Assembly: GCA_016179865.1 (NCBI GenBank)
Contig: JACPCJ010000101.1
Span: 1-40,808, forward strand
Source: Actinomycetota bacterium
GTDB taxonomy: Bacteria > Actinomycetota > Acidimicrobiia > IMCC26256 > JACPCJ01
Direction of reading: 5' to 3'
DNA length: 40,808 nucleotides
In this document: positions 1-8,620 of the stretch, in pieces
Layout of the letters: each line of letters starts with the position of its first letter
Position numbering within the stretch: position 1 is the first letter of the stretch
The notes under the pieces: generated by a model
Database searches by the model: none
Told to the model about the DNA's origin: nothing
What the model saw: only the letters and a program-made list of their open reading frames with translations
Made by a program: the position numbers and the translations under genes

Positions 1-1065
1 CACCAGCAGGAACAGAAGGCCCGTGATGAGGCCGTGGGCCACCATGCCCATGACGGCGGCGTTGATGCCGAAGTCGGTGAGGGTGGCAATGCCGAGCATG
101 ACGAACCCCATGTGCGCCACCGAAGAGAAGGCGATGAGGCGTTTCATGTCGGTCTGGGCGAGGCAGGCGAGCGCCCCGTAGATGATGCCGATCACCGCCA
201 GAAGCCCGATCCAGGGCGCCCAATCCTGCGCCGCCTCGGGAAGGATGGGCAGGGCGATGCGCACGAAGCCGTACGTGCCCATCTTCAGGAGGACGGCCGC
301 CAGGATCACCGACCCCACCGTCGGCGCCTCGGTGTGGGCGTCGGGGAGCCAGGTGTGGAACGGGAACATCGGAACCTTGATCCCGAATCCCAGGAACATG
401 CCGGCGAAGATCAGGTTGGCGGCGCCCCGCGTCAGATCGAGGGCCCCACTCTGGCTCAGCAGCACCATGTCGAAGGTGTGGGGGTCGGACTTGAAGAAGA
501 GCGCCAGGAACGACAGCAGCATCAAGGCCGACCCGAAGAGGGTGAACAGGAAGAACTTGATGGCGGCGTAGTTGCGGTTGGGCCCACCCCAGACGCCGAT
601 CATGAAGTACATCGGCAGCAGGACCACCTCGAAGAAGATGAAGAAGAGGATGAGGTCTTGGGCGGCGAAGGTGCCGTTCATCCCCGTCTCGAGGAGGAGC
701 ATGAGGGCCAGGAAAGCCTTCGGGTTGTGGGGCTCCGGGAAGTGGTCCCACGAGTAGATGACGCAGAGGAAGGTGATCACCGCCGACAGGACCAGAAGAG
801 GCAGGCTGATGCCGTCGATGCCGATGTGGAACCGGCTGTTGATGACCTCGATCCAGTTCTTGTCGACCTCGAACTGGAGCCCACCGCCGCTGTAGTCGAA
901 GTCGGCCAGGATGCCGATCGAGACGGCCAGCGTCGCCCCCGTGAACAAGAGGGCCACGAGCTTCTGGGTGGCTTCCTCGGCCCGGGGCACGAGCAGGATC
1001 ACGGCCGCCCCCGCCACGGGCAGGAACACGGCCAGCGTCAGCCCCCACGAGTCGAACCAGTTCAT
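1..1065 (-). CDS. nuoM: NADH-quinone oxidoreductase-like subunit M, first operon (3' end outside window)
   Basis: Antiporter-like membrane subunit that carries one of the proton channels in the complex I membrane arm. The 355 visible codons begin MNWFDSWGLTLAVFLPVAGA and include hallmark stretches such as FPFHTWLPDAHTEAPT and MKRLIAFSSVAHMGF, which carry the conserved helix-break and channel residues of the Mrp/NuoM family. The C-terminal part lies beyond position 1. The ATG at 1065 is preceded by an AGGAG ribosome site, and nuoL ends 27 bases upstream. The gene is the last visible member of an A-B-C-D-H-I-J-K-L-M operon, and nuoN is expected next. It is clearly diverged from the second nuoM at 18755-20350, so the two are not a recent duplication. 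Confidence 0.96.
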   Translation of the reverse strand, partial: MNWFDSWGLTLAVFLPVAGAAVILLVPRAEEATQKLVALLFTGATLAVSIGILADFDYSGGGLQFEVDKNWIEVINSRFHIGIDGISLPLLVLSAVITFLCVIYSWDHFPEPHNPKAFLALMLLLETGMNGTFAAQDLILFFIFFEVVLLPMYFMIGVWGGPNRNYAAIKFFLFTLFGSALMLLSFLALFFKSDPHTFDMVLLSQSGALDLTRGAANLIFAGMFLGFGIKVPMFPFHTWLPDAHTEAPTVGSVILAAVLLKMGTYGFVRIALPILPEAAQDWAPWIGLLAVIGIIYGALACLAQTDMKRLIAFSSVAHMGFVMLGIATLTDFGINAAVMGMVAHGLITGLLFLLV

Positions 1066-1092
1066 CGAGATCTCCTGTAGTTCACGAGACGC

Positions 1093-3102
1093 CTATACGA
1101 GGAGGGCAAGGGCGATGCCGCCCGCGCCCACAGCAGCGAAGAGGAGCAGCGCGTAACGCTGCACCAGACCGGACTGGACCTTACGGAGCACCCCTCCGAG
1201 GCCGCTGGTGAGCGCGGCCAGGCCGTTGTAGGCCCCGTCGACCCCCTTCTGGTCGACCACGTCGTAGGTGAAGGGGGCCAGGAAACGACGCGCCGTCACC
1301 CCCACGCCGTTGACGACGCCGTCGATGATGCGCTGGTTGCTCCAGTAGACGGCGCGGGCGACGGGGCCGGCGGTGCCGGCGGCGATGCCCCGTTCGGCCA
1401 CGTGGTCGAGGTAGTACTTCTCGACCAGGAAGGTGTGCAGCGATTTGATCGGCTGGCGCTCAAGGAGGCCCTTGGGCGCCGAGCGGAGCAGGTACACCCA
1501 GGTCGCGACGCCGAGGCCCGCCACGGCGATGGCCACCGACACCAGGGCGAGGCCGATCTGGAAGTCGTGGTGTTCGAGGTGGAACCCGGTGCCGGGGACG
1601 TCGAACACGACCCACTCGTTGAAGCGCTCGATGCCCGGGGCGTTGATCAGGCCGATGAGGACCGACGGCACGGCCAGGATCAGGAGGGGAACCGTCATGA
1701 GGGGCGGCGACTCGTGCGGGTGGCCGTGGCCGCGGTAGTCACCGAAGAACGTGAGATAGGTGGCGCGGCCCATGTAGGCGGCGGTCATGAAGGCGCCCAC
1801 GGCGCCGAGGATCAAGATGGCGGTGTAGTTGCCCTCGGAGGCGCCGAGGAGGATCTCGTCCTTCGAGAAGAAGCCGGCGAAGATCGGGATCCCGGCCAGC
1901 GCCAAGGTGCCGATGATCCAGGTGGCGTACGTGCGCGGCATGAACTTGCGCAGGCCCCCCATCTCGCGCATGTCGAAGGTGTGGTGGGCGGCGTGACTCA
2001 CCGACCCGGCGCCGAGGAAGAGCATGGCCTTGAAGAAGGCGTGGGTGAAGAGGTGGAAGACCCCCGCCGTCCACGCACCGACGCCCAAGGCGGCGATCAT
2101 GTAGCCGAGCTGGCTGACGGTCGAGTACGCCAACACCTTCTTGATGTCGAACTGCACGAAGGCCAGGGCGGCGGCGATGAACAGGGTGACGCCGCCGGCG
2201 AGCGCCAGCAGGTTGATCCCGCCGGCCTCGATGGAGAAGCCAGACCAGAACACGCCGTACACCCGGGCCACGAGGTAGACGCCGGCCACGACCATGGTGG
2301 CGGCGTGGATCAGGGCCGACACGGGAGTGGGGCCGGCCATGGCGTCGGGAAGCCACACGTGGAGCGGGAACTGGGCGCTCTTGCCCGCCACGCCCAGGAG
2401 CAACATCACGGCGGCAAGGAGCAGCAGCCCGTGGCGAACGCCTTCGGTCAGGGCTGCGTGGTTAATGGCGGCGATGTTGAAGGTGCCGACGGCGAAGAAC
2501 AGGACGATGATGCCGATGATCAGCCCGACGTCGCCGACGCGGGTGGTGAGGAAGGCCTTGAGGGCGGCGTTCGAGTTGGCCCGATCCTCCCACCAGTGCC
2601 CGATCAACATGAACGAACACAGCCCGACCAGCTCCCAACCCACCAGGAGCTGGAGCAGGTTGTCGGCGACGACGAGGTTCATCATCGACGCCGTGAACAG
2701 TGAGAGGGCGGCGAAGTAATAGGTGAACCGCTCGTCGCCCCGCACGTACTCGACCGAGTAGACGTGCACGAGCATCGAGACCGTCGAGACCACGACGAGC
2801 ATCATCACCGTCAGGCCGTCGACGTGGATGCCGGCTTCGATGTCGAGGGGTCCGCCCAATGATGAAAGCGAAAACCACGTCACTGAGCGTTCGACCACGG
2901 CCGAGCCGCTGATCCACTCGTAGGCGGCGGCGACGGCGAACACGAAGGTGAAGCCCACGGCGGGGATGCCGATCTCGGCGCCGCCCTTCGGGAGCCGCTT
3001 GCCGAAGGAGAGGATGGCGAGGAACGAAAGCGCGGGAACGACGGGGACGATCCAGGCCTGTTCGAGGATCCAGGATGTGGCGTGCACGGCTTCTTCGTGC
3101 AT
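1093..3102 (-). CDS. nuoL: NADH-quinone oxidoreductase-like subunit L, first operon
   Basis: Distal antiporter-like subunit of complex I, 669 residues, within the usual 610-680 range. It has the expected many hydrophobic helices. Family motifs include WELVGLCSFMLIGHWW, GKSAQFPLHVWLPDAM, GPTPVSALIHAATMV and DIKKVLAYSTVSQLGYM. The C-terminal part carries the long lateral amphipathic helix region followed by a final membrane helix. The ATG at 3102 lies one base after the nuoK stop, so translation is probably coupled. nuoM follows downstream. The homologue at 20347-22275 has the same architecture but a very different sequence. Confidence 0.97.
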   Translation of the reverse strand: MHEEAVHATSWILEQAWIVPVVPALSFLAILSFGKRLPKGGAEIGIPAVGFTFVFAVAAAYEWISGSAVVERSVTWFSLSSLGGPLDIEAGIHVDGLTVMMLVVVSTVSMLVHVYSVEYVRGDERFTYYFAALSLFTASMMNLVVADNLLQLLVGWELVGLCSFMLIGHWWEDRANSNAALKAFLTTRVGDVGLIIGIIVLFFAVGTFNIAAINHAALTEGVRHGLLLLAAVMLLLGVAGKSAQFPLHVWLPDAMAGPTPVSALIHAATMVVAGVYLVARVYGVFWSGFSIEAGGINLLALAGGVTLFIAAALAFVQFDIKKVLAYSTVSQLGYMIAALGVGAWTAGVFHLFTHAFFKAMLFLGAGSVSHAAHHTFDMREMGGLRKFMPRTYATWIIGTLALAGIPIFAGFFSKDEILLGASEGNYTAILILGAVGAFMTAAYMGRATYLTFFGDYRGHGHPHESPPLMTVPLLILAVPSVLIGLINAPGIERFNEWVVFDVPGTGFHLEHHDFQIGLALVSVAIAVAGLGVATWVYLLRSAPKGLLERQPIKSLHTFLVEKYYLDHVAERGIAAGTAGPVARAVYWSNQRIIDGVVNGVGVTARRFLAPFTYDVVDQKGVDGAYNGLAALTSGLGGVLRKVQSGLVQRYALLLFAAVGAGGIALALLV

Positions 3103-3103
3103 G

Positions 3104-3403
3104 TCAGCCCTTCATCGAGTCGACGCGGTCGAGGTACGGGCTCGCCATGTTGCGGTAGATGAGGAGCACGATGGCTAGGCCGACGCCGACCTCGGCGGCG
3201 GCCACGGTGATCACGAACAGTGCGAACACCTGGCCCGAGATCTCCCGGAGGTGCACCGAGAAGGCAACCAGGTTGACGTTCACGGCGTTGAGCATCAGCT
3301 CGACGCTCATGAGCACGAGCACAGCGTGGCGGCGGGCGAGCACGCCGTAGACGCCGATGCAGAACAGGACGGCGGCGAGAATCAGGTACTGGTTCAGGAG
3401 CAT
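3104..3403 (-). CDS. nuoK: NADH-quinone oxidoreductase-like subunit K, first operon
   Basis: Small three-helix membrane subunit of complex I, 99 residues, the standard length. The two membrane glutamates needed for proton transfer in the family are visible in the stretches [10 protein letters not shown] and [10 protein letters not shown]. It sits between nuoJ (stop 10 bases upstream) and nuoL (start one base downstream), which is the invariant J-K-L order. Start codon ATG. Confidence 0.97.
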   Translation of the reverse strand: MLLNQYLILAAVLFCIGVYGVLARRHAVLVLMSVELMLNAVNVNLVAFSVHLREISGQVFALFVITVAAAEVGVGLAIVLLIYRNMASPYLDRVDSMKG

Positions 3404-3413
3404 GGGCGCGGCC

Positions 3414-3908
3414 TCAGTCGTCTCGCCGAGCCAGGACGACGGCGCCGATCAGGGCGGCGAGGAGAAGCATCGACACCACCTCGAAGGGCACCAGGAAGTC
3501 GTTGAAGATCGAGTCGGCCAGCTCGCCGCCACCGAAGACCTGGGCGGGCCGGACGCGCTGGCGCCCGAAGGTGTCGGCCAGCAGGCCCACGAGCAGGCCG
3601 ACGAGGCCCAGGCTCACGATGGCCGCCGCCCAACGCTGGTCGTTGTCGAGTTCGCTGCTGGCATGGAGCGGCGCCCGGGTGAGCATGATCCCGAACAGCA
3701 ACAGCACCAGGATGGCGCCGATGTAGATGAGGACCTGGGCCCAGGCCACGAACTCGGCCGCCAGCAGCACGTACAGGCCGGCGACGCCACCGAGCACCAC
3801 CACCAGGTAGAGGGCGGCGTGCACGACGTTGCGGGTCGTCACCACGCGGACGGCGGCCAGCACCATCGAGGCCGCGATCACGCCGAAGGCGACGTTCTGG
3901 GGACCCAC
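3414..3908 (-). CDS. nuoJ: NADH-quinone oxidoreductase-like subunit J, first operon
   Basis: Membrane subunit J of complex I (ND6 homologue), 164 residues with five predicted helices. The family stretch [33 protein letters not shown] (given here only as a region, residues about 28-60) and the following [14 protein letters not shown] segment contain the pi-bulge helix. The GTG start at 3908 follows an AGGAG site six bases upstream. A 49-base, purine-rich (on the coding strand) spacer separates it from nuoI. Confidence 0.95.
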   Translation of the reverse strand: MGPQNVAFGVIAASMVLAAVRVVTTRNVVHAALYLVVVLGGVAGLYVLLAAEFVAWAQVLIYIGAILVLLLFGIMLTRAPLHASSELDNDQRWAAAIVSLGLVGLLVGLLADTFGRQRVRPAQVFGGGELADSIFNDFLVPFEVVSMLLLAALIGAVVLARRDD

Positions 3909-3957
3909 CGCTCGCTCCTCTCCCGCTCTCTCGCTCTCGTGTTCTCTTGCGGCGGAC

Positions 3958-4449
3958 TCAGCGCCACTTGCTCGGGCCCTCGGCCCCCACCTCGAGCGGC
4001 TGGGGTTCGGGCACGGTCTCCATCCAGGCGCCGAGCTTCCCCTTGTCGTGCAGGAGGTCGGCGATGTTGGGCTCCGAGTACTCGTACTCCGGGGTCCAGA
4101 ACAGGGCGTCGAAGGGGCAGACCTCGACGCAGATCCCGCAGTACATGCACAGCGCGTAGTCGATGTCGAAGCGGTCGAGTGCGCTCACCGTGCGGGGCTT
4201 GCCGCCGGCCCGCCGGGGCGGAGCCTTCACCTTGTGCCCCTCGATGTAGATGCACCAGTCGGGGCACTCACGGGCGCAGAGCATGCAGACCGTGCAGTTC
4301 TCTTCCTTCAGGGCGATGACCCCTCGAGCCCGCTGGGGTGGGTCCTCCCGCTCGTGCGGGTACTGCACGGTGACGGCGGGCTTGAAGAGGTGCCGAAGGG
4401 TCACCCCGAGGCCCTTGATGAGACCCGGCGTCTTGATTTGGAGGGGCAT
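3958..4449 (-). CDS. nuoI: Complex I 8Fe ferredoxin-like subunit I, first operon
   Basis: Peripheral-arm subunit carrying clusters N6a and N6b, which pass electrons towards NuoB. The product is 163 residues. Two CxxCxxCxxxCP motifs are visible at Cys52/55/58/62 and Cys101/104/107/111. The ATG at 4449 overlaps the nuoH stop as TGATG, which fixes the start although the frame stays open upstream. In a complex without NuoEFG, this subunit and NuoB form the visible electron entry end, so a soluble ferredoxin or another partner would have to dock here; that is inference. Confidence 0.95.
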   Translation of the reverse strand: MPLQIKTPGLIKGLGVTLRHLFKPAVTVQYPHEREDPPQRARGVIALKEENCTVCMLCARECPDWCIYIEGHKVKAPPRRAGGKPRTVSALDRFDIDYALCMYCGICVEVCPFDALFWTPEYEYSEPNIADLLHDKGKLGAWMETVPEPQPLEVGAEGPSKWR

Positions 4450-5489
4450 CAGAACACCACCTTCAAGATTCCGGTGACCAAGATGTTCAGGAGCGACAGG
4501 GGAATGAGGTACTTCCACGCCATGGCCTGGAGCTGATCTTCGCGAAAGCGCGGGTAGGTGAAGCGAACCCAGAAGATCACGAACGAGATGGCCATGATCT
4601 TGGCGAAGAGGACGAGCGGCCCCAGGACGTCGGCGGCCGTGCCTTCGACCCCGGGGACGTACCACCCGCCGAGGAACAGCGTGGCCGCGATGCCGGCCAG
4701 GGCGAAGGCGGTGGCGTACTCGCTCATCTGGAAGAACAGCCACCGGAAGCCCGTGTACTCGACCTGGTAACCGGCCACGAGCTCCGACTCTGCCACCGGC
4801 ATGTCAAAGGGCGTCTGGGTGAGTTCGGCCTGGGCGGCGGCGAGGAAGAGGACAAAGCCAACGGCCTGGGTCAACACGAAGGGATTGCCGACCGCCCCCC
4901 AGCCGAAGATCTCGCCGTTCGCCTGCGCACCCACGATGCCCTGGAGGCTCATGGTGCCCGCCTGCATGATCACACCGACGACGGCGAGGACCAACGGGAG
5001 CTCGTAGGCGATGAGCTGGCCGGCGGCCCGGAGCGCCCCGAGGAGGGCGAACTTGTTGGAGGACGCCCACCCGGCCATGAGGACGCCGATGACCGACAGG
5101 CTCGAGACGGCCAGGGCGAAGAAGATGCCCACTTCGAGATCCTCGACCACGAGGCGGGGCCCAGCCGGGATGACGGCATAGACAACGAAGGTGGAGATCA
5201 GGATGATCATCGGCGCCAGGGCAAAGACCCGGCGGTCGGCGTCGGCCGGCATCACGTCTTCCTTCTGGATGAACTTGATGCCGTCGCCGATGAGCTGGAA
5301 CCAGCCGTGAAAGCCGCCCGGATCCATGGGCCCGAGGCGGCTCTGCATGTGGGCCATCATCTTCATGAGGAAGACGTAGCCGAGGATGAGGGCCGTCAGG
5401 GGGAGGAGGGTGAGGATGATCATCACCTTGGCCCCGAGCAGGACCCCCCAGGGGATCTCGAGCGCCAGCGTCGACGCCGCCGCCGTCAT
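4449..5489 (-). CDS. nuoH: Complex I membrane subunit H, first operon (divergent quinone-site residues)
   Basis: ND1 homologue that forms the membrane entrance of the quinone chamber, 346 residues. Recognised from [20 protein letters not shown], the conserved [15 protein letters not shown] loop and the C-terminal [15 protein letters not shown] stretch. The ATG at 5489 is preceded by AGGAG. The usual ERK triad before the loop is changed: residues 41-43 read L-M-K, while the second NuoH in this window has E-R-K at the same positions. The family glutamate at this site is normally strongly conserved and lies at the quinone tunnel. A 58-base gap separates the gene from nuoD. Confidence 0.95.
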   Translation of the reverse strand: MTAAASTLALEIPWGVLLGAKVMIILTLLPLTALILGYVFLMKMMAHMQSRLGPMDPGGFHGWFQLIGDGIKFIQKEDVMPADADRRVFALAPMIILISTFVVYAVIPAGPRLVVEDLEVGIFFALAVSSLSVIGVLMAGWASSNKFALLGALRAAGQLIAYELPLVLAVVGVIMQAGTMSLQGIVGAQANGEIFGWGAVGNPFVLTQAVGFVLFLAAAQAELTQTPFDMPVAESELVAGYQVEYTGFRWLFFQMSEYATAFALAGIAATLFLGGWYVPGVEGTAADVLGPLVLFAKIMAISFVIFWVRFTYPRFREDQLQAMAWKYLIPLSLLNILVTGILKVVF

Positions 5490-5547
5490 CGAACTTGGCT
5501 CCTGAACCACGTCATAGCGCAGGGCAAGAAGCCAAGAACGGGGCGCG

Positions 5548-6714
5548 TCATCGGTCGATGTCTCCGAGGATGAAGTACAGGCTGGCGAGGATCGTGATGA
5601 GGTCGGGCACGTACACACCCTTGAGGAGCCACGGCAAGATCGAGACGTTGGAGAAGCTGGCCGAGCGGATCTTGACCCGGAACGGCCCCGTCGCTCCCTT
5701 CGACACGACGTAGTAGCCCATCTCGCCCAGGGGGTTCTCGACCCGCACCCAGGACTCGCCCGGAGGCACCTTGATGATCCGCGGCACCTTGGCCATGACG
5801 GGGCCGGAGGGCAGCCGATCGAGCAGGTCGACGACGATGCGGGCCGCCTCGCGGGTTTCCTGGAGGCGCACCCAGTAGCGGCTCCACGAATCACCGCCGG
5901 GGTGCGTCCAAACCTTGAAGTCGACCTCGGGATAGGCGAGGTAGGGGGCGTCGCGGCGGAGGTCCCAGTCGACGCCGGATGCGCGCAGGTTGGAGCCCGA
6001 GACTCCGTAGCCCTTGCCCACGTCGCCGGGAATGATCCCGATGCCTTTGGTGCGGGCCAGAAAGATTTCATTGCCCTCGAGCAGGTTCTCAAAGGTGTCG
6101 CACGACTCGAAGACCTTGTCCATCATCCGGCGGGTCTCGGCGATCCAGCCCGCCGGGACGTCGTCCTTCAGGCCCCCGATGCGGTTGAAGTTGGGGTGGA
6201 AGCGCCCGCCGGTGGCGGCCTCGATCAGGTTCAGCACGTACTCGCGGTCGCGGAACCCGTAGAAGACGGGGGTGATGGCTCCCACCTGCGCCCCCATCTC
6301 GCCCAGGAAGAGAAGGAAGGTGGCGATCCGCGACAGCTCGGTGAGGACGGTGCGGATGTAGACGGCCCGGGGCGGCGCCTCGATGCCCATGATCTGCTCG
6401 CCGGCGTGGATGAAGGGCACCTCGTTGGCGAAGGAGGACAACCAGTCGATGCGGTTGATGAGGGTGGTCACCTGCGGGTAGCTGCGGTACTCGGTGAGCT
6501 TCTCGTAGCCCCGGTGCATGTAGCCGATGACGGGATCGGCGGCGACCACCCGCTCGCCGTCGAGCTTCACGACGACCCGGAGGGTGCCGTGGGTCGCCGG
6601 ATGCTGGGGGCCGATGTTGAGCACCATGTCTTCGTCTTGCAGCTCGACCGCCACCTGCGCCTCGGCCAGGTGCTTGCCGATGAACGCCTGCTGCTGCTGC
6701 TCGGTGACTGCCAT
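5548..6714 (-). CDS. nuoD: Complex I 49-kDa-type subunit D, first operon (Tyr to Trp at quinone site)
   Basis: Peripheral subunit that, with NuoB, forms the quinone reduction site. The product is 388 residues from the ATG at 6714, which sits nine bases after a GGAGG site; a GTG six bases earlier is too close to that site. GPQHPATHG (residues 35-43) holds the conserved histidine region and the C-terminus is the usual GDIDR. The tyrosine that hydrogen-bonds the quinone headgroup in characterised complexes (RxDY context) is Trp91 here (RIDWLSSF, codon 6442-6444). The second NuoD keeps RMDY. No fusion with NuoC is present. Confidence 0.96.
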   Translation of the reverse strand: MAVTEQQQQAFIGKHLAEAQVAVELQDEDMVLNIGPQHPATHGTLRVVVKLDGERVVAADPVIGYMHRGYEKLTEYRSYPQVTTLINRIDWLSSFANEVPFIHAGEQIMGIEAPPRAVYIRTVLTELSRIATFLLFLGEMGAQVGAITPVFYGFRDREYVLNLIEAATGGRFHPNFNRIGGLKDDVPAGWIAETRRMMDKVFESCDTFENLLEGNEIFLARTKGIGIIPGDVGKGYGVSGSNLRASGVDWDLRRDAPYLAYPEVDFKVWTHPGGDSWSRYWVRLQETREAARIVVDLLDRLPSGPVMAKVPRIIKVPPGESWVRVENPLGEMGYYVVSKGATGPFRVKIRSASFSNVSILPWLLKGVYVPDLITILASLYFILGDIDR

Positions 6715-6716
6715 CG

Positions 6717-7451
6717 TCACTCACCTCCTTCAGCGACTGCCTCGGCCGTCTCGTCTCCGGCTTCCTCGCCGGCGCCGCCGGGCATGGCCTCGACGTCGAC
6801 GAGCCCGGGCCACGGCTTCACCTCACGCGACAGCAACGGGAAGTCCTTTCGGAGCGGGTGCCCCTCGAACTCGCCGGGCAGGTAGATGTGCCGGAGCGAC
6901 GGGTGGCCGTCGAAGCGGACGCCGAACATCTCCCAGCACTCCCGCTCGTGCCAGTCGGCGCCCGGGTAGACGTCGGTCCAGGAGGCAACGTGTGGGTCGG
7001 CCTCGTCGACGTCGGTCTTCAGGATCACCTGGATCTTGTCGTCGGTTGACTCCACCACGGCGAAGACCTGGAACCGCCCGTCGGACCCGGCGGCGCCGTA
7101 CGTCACCTCTTTGGGCTGGACCGGCGACGACGGCGCGTCGGGGTCCCAGTTCGGGGGGTCGGGACGCGACGTCCAGTCGATGCCCGAGATGAACGACAGG
7201 TACTCGCAGTCGAGGCGCGACCGGGCCGCGAGCGCCGCCGCATGCCAGGCGTCGTTGCGCACCCGCACGACGAGATCGCCGTGGTTCGACACGGCCTCGA
7301 CGAGGGCGTCGCCGAGATCCGCCTGGAGCTTGGCGAGCATGCCCACGTGCTCGGGAAGGATCGCTGGCTCCTCGGCCGCGGGCTCGTCGGCCGCGGCCGG
7401 CTCCTCGGCCGCCGCCGGCTCCTCGGCGTCGGTGAGGTCGTCGTCAGGCAC
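6717..7451 (-). CDS. nuoC: Complex I 30-kDa-type subunit C, first operon
   Basis: Peripheral-arm scaffold subunit, 244 residues. The family signature [20 protein letters not shown] and [11 protein letters not shown] are visible near the C-terminus. The GTG at 7451 overlaps the nuoB stop. Residues about 9-30 are an acidic Ala/Pro/Glu repeat ([15 protein letters not shown]), which is absent from NuoC of the second operon. The gene ends two bases before the nuoD ATG. Confidence 0.93.
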   Translation of the reverse strand: MPDDDLTDAEEPAAAEEPAAADEPAAEEPAILPEHVGMLAKLQADLGDALVEAVSNHGDLVVRVRNDAWHAAALAARSRLDCEYLSFISGIDWTSRPDPPNWDPDAPSSPVQPKEVTYGAAGSDGRFQVFAVVESTDDKIQVILKTDVDEADPHVASWTDVYPGADWHERECWEMFGVRFDGHPSLRHIYLPGEFEGHPLRKDFPLLSREVKPWPGLVDVEAMPGGAGEEAGDETAEAVAEGGE

Positions 7452-7998
7452 TGGAAACCGCCACGGCCGTCTCGGGAAGGTGGTCGTGGGCGCCGGGCTG
7501 GCCGACGATGATGGGCTCGCCCCGCCAGCGGGGCCCCATTTCCTCGTTCTGGATGCGCTCCTGAAGGAGCACCACACCCTGGAGGAGCGCCTCGGGCCGG
7601 GGCGGGCACCCGGGGATGTAGACGTCCACGGGGATGATCTGGTCGACGCCCTTCGTGACCGAGTAGGAGTCCCAGTAGGGGCCGCCGCAGTTCGCGCACG
7701 ACCCCATCGAGATCACGTACTTGGGGTCGGGCATCTGCTCGTAGAGGCGCTTGAGCGCCGGTGCCATCTTGTCGGTCAGCGTGCCCGAGACGACGATGAG
7801 GTCGGCCTGGCGGGGGCTGGCCGGGAACGGGATCACGCCGAGTCGCATCATGTCGTACCGGGGACTCGCCAGCGCGGCCCCCATCTCGATGGCGCAGCAC
7901 GCGAGGCCCCACTGATACATCCACAGGGAGTACTTCCGGCTGTAGTTCATCAGCCACGTCAGCGGCTTGGGGATCTTCCCCTGCTCGACTAGACCCAC
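7444..7998 (-). CDS. nuoB: Complex I subunit B (cluster N2 carrier), first operon
   Basis: Subunit holding the terminal 4Fe-4S cluster N2, 184 residues. The four expected ligands are Cys34 and Cys35 (GLACCAIEM), Cys101 (MGSCANCGG) and Cys131 (PGCPPRPEA). An additional Cys104 makes CANC instead of the common CASS. The GTG at 7998 overlaps the end of nuoA by ten bases and is the only well-placed start at the conserved N-terminus. Confidence 0.95.
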   Translation of the reverse strand: MGLVEQGKIPKPLTWLMNYSRKYSLWMYQWGLACCAIEMGAALASPRYDMMRLGVIPFPASPRQADLIVVSGTLTDKMAPALKRLYEQMPDPKYVISMGSCANCGGPYWDSYSVTKGVDQIIPVDVYIPGCPPRPEALLQGVVLLQERIQNEEMGPRWRGEPIIVGQPGAHDHLPETAVAVSSA

Positions 7999-8357
7999 CG
8001 CAGGACTCCCTTGCGCCACGCGTAGAGCAGGCCGAGGGCGAGGATCACGATGAAGATCCCCACCTCGACGAGGCCGAACACGCCGAGCGAGTCGACGCGG
8101 AGCGCCCACGGGAAGATGAACACGGCCTCGACGTCGAACATCACGAACAGCAGGGCGTAGATGTAGTAGCGGACGTTTGCCTGACCCCAGCCCCCGATTG
8201 GATCGGAACCCGACTCGTAGGTCACGTACTTGTCGAGCTGGGGACGGGTGGGGCGGACCAGCCGGGCCAGACCGAGCATGAGGCCGAACATTCCTGCGCC
8301 CGCACCGATGAGCACCGCAATGGTCAGGTACGACTGCGAGTACTCCGAATAGGACAC
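7989..8357 (-). CDS. nuoA: Complex I membrane subunit A, first operon
   Basis: ND3 homologue, 122 residues with three membrane helices, first gene of the operon. The loop motif reads YESG (residues 47-50) where many homologues have YECG, so the reactive loop cysteine is absent. The second helix is intact ([20 protein letters not shown]). GTG start at 8357; the upstream ribosome site is weak. The upstream region carries a tandem repeat and a 16-bp palindrome that could act in control. Confidence 0.95.
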   Translation of the reverse strand: MSYSEYSQSYLTIAVLIGAGAGMFGLMLGLARLVRPTRPQLDKYVTYESGSDPIGGWGQANVRYYIYALLFVMFDVEAVFIFPWALRVDSLGVFGLVEVGIFIVILALGLLYAWRKGVLRWV

Positions 8358-8370
8358 GCCTACTGTTACT

Positions 8371-8430
8371 CCGCTCTGCGGGGCCGCTCGGGCCCTGGTA
8401 CCCCGCTCTGCGGGCCGCTCGGGCCCTGGT
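8371..8430. repeat. Tandem pair of about 29-bp direct repeats
   Basis: Two near-identical copies, 8371-8399 and 8403-8430, differ by one G in a run. The core is CCGCTC-GC-GG-CCGCTCGGGCC. A related tandem pair lies at 37251-37309, about 29 kb away. The position is just upstream of nuoA on the minus strand. Function unknown; it could be an interspersed REP-like element. Confidence 0.8.
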
Positions 8431-8469
8431 CCGCCTTCTGGACGCTCGGCAGGTGCGAAGCCGAGTCTA

Positions 8470-8485
8470 CGTGAACGCGTTCACG
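8470..8485. promoter_or_regulatory. Perfect 16-bp palindrome, possible operator
   Basis: The sequence CGTGAACGCGTTCACG reads identically on both strands. It lies between divergent genes: about 110 bases upstream of nuoA (minus) and about 135 bases upstream of the patatin gene (plus). A dimeric regulator such as a TetR, GntR or LacI family member could bind it; the regulator is not identified in the window. Confidence 0.5.
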
Positions 8486-8620
8486 AACTCGCCAACCCGG
8501 CATTTCCACCCCCGTGACGGTGTTTCTCCAGGCGTCGGCTGCACCGTGACCGCGGGGATCCTCATGACCCGCTGCGCGACGGCCGATCATGGATAGGGAC
8601 TGAACGACAAGGAGGCTCGC

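Noticed and set aside
8371-8430. Tandem repeats considered as a CRISPR array
   Set aside because: The copies are adjacent with no unique spacers, and there are no cas genes in the window.
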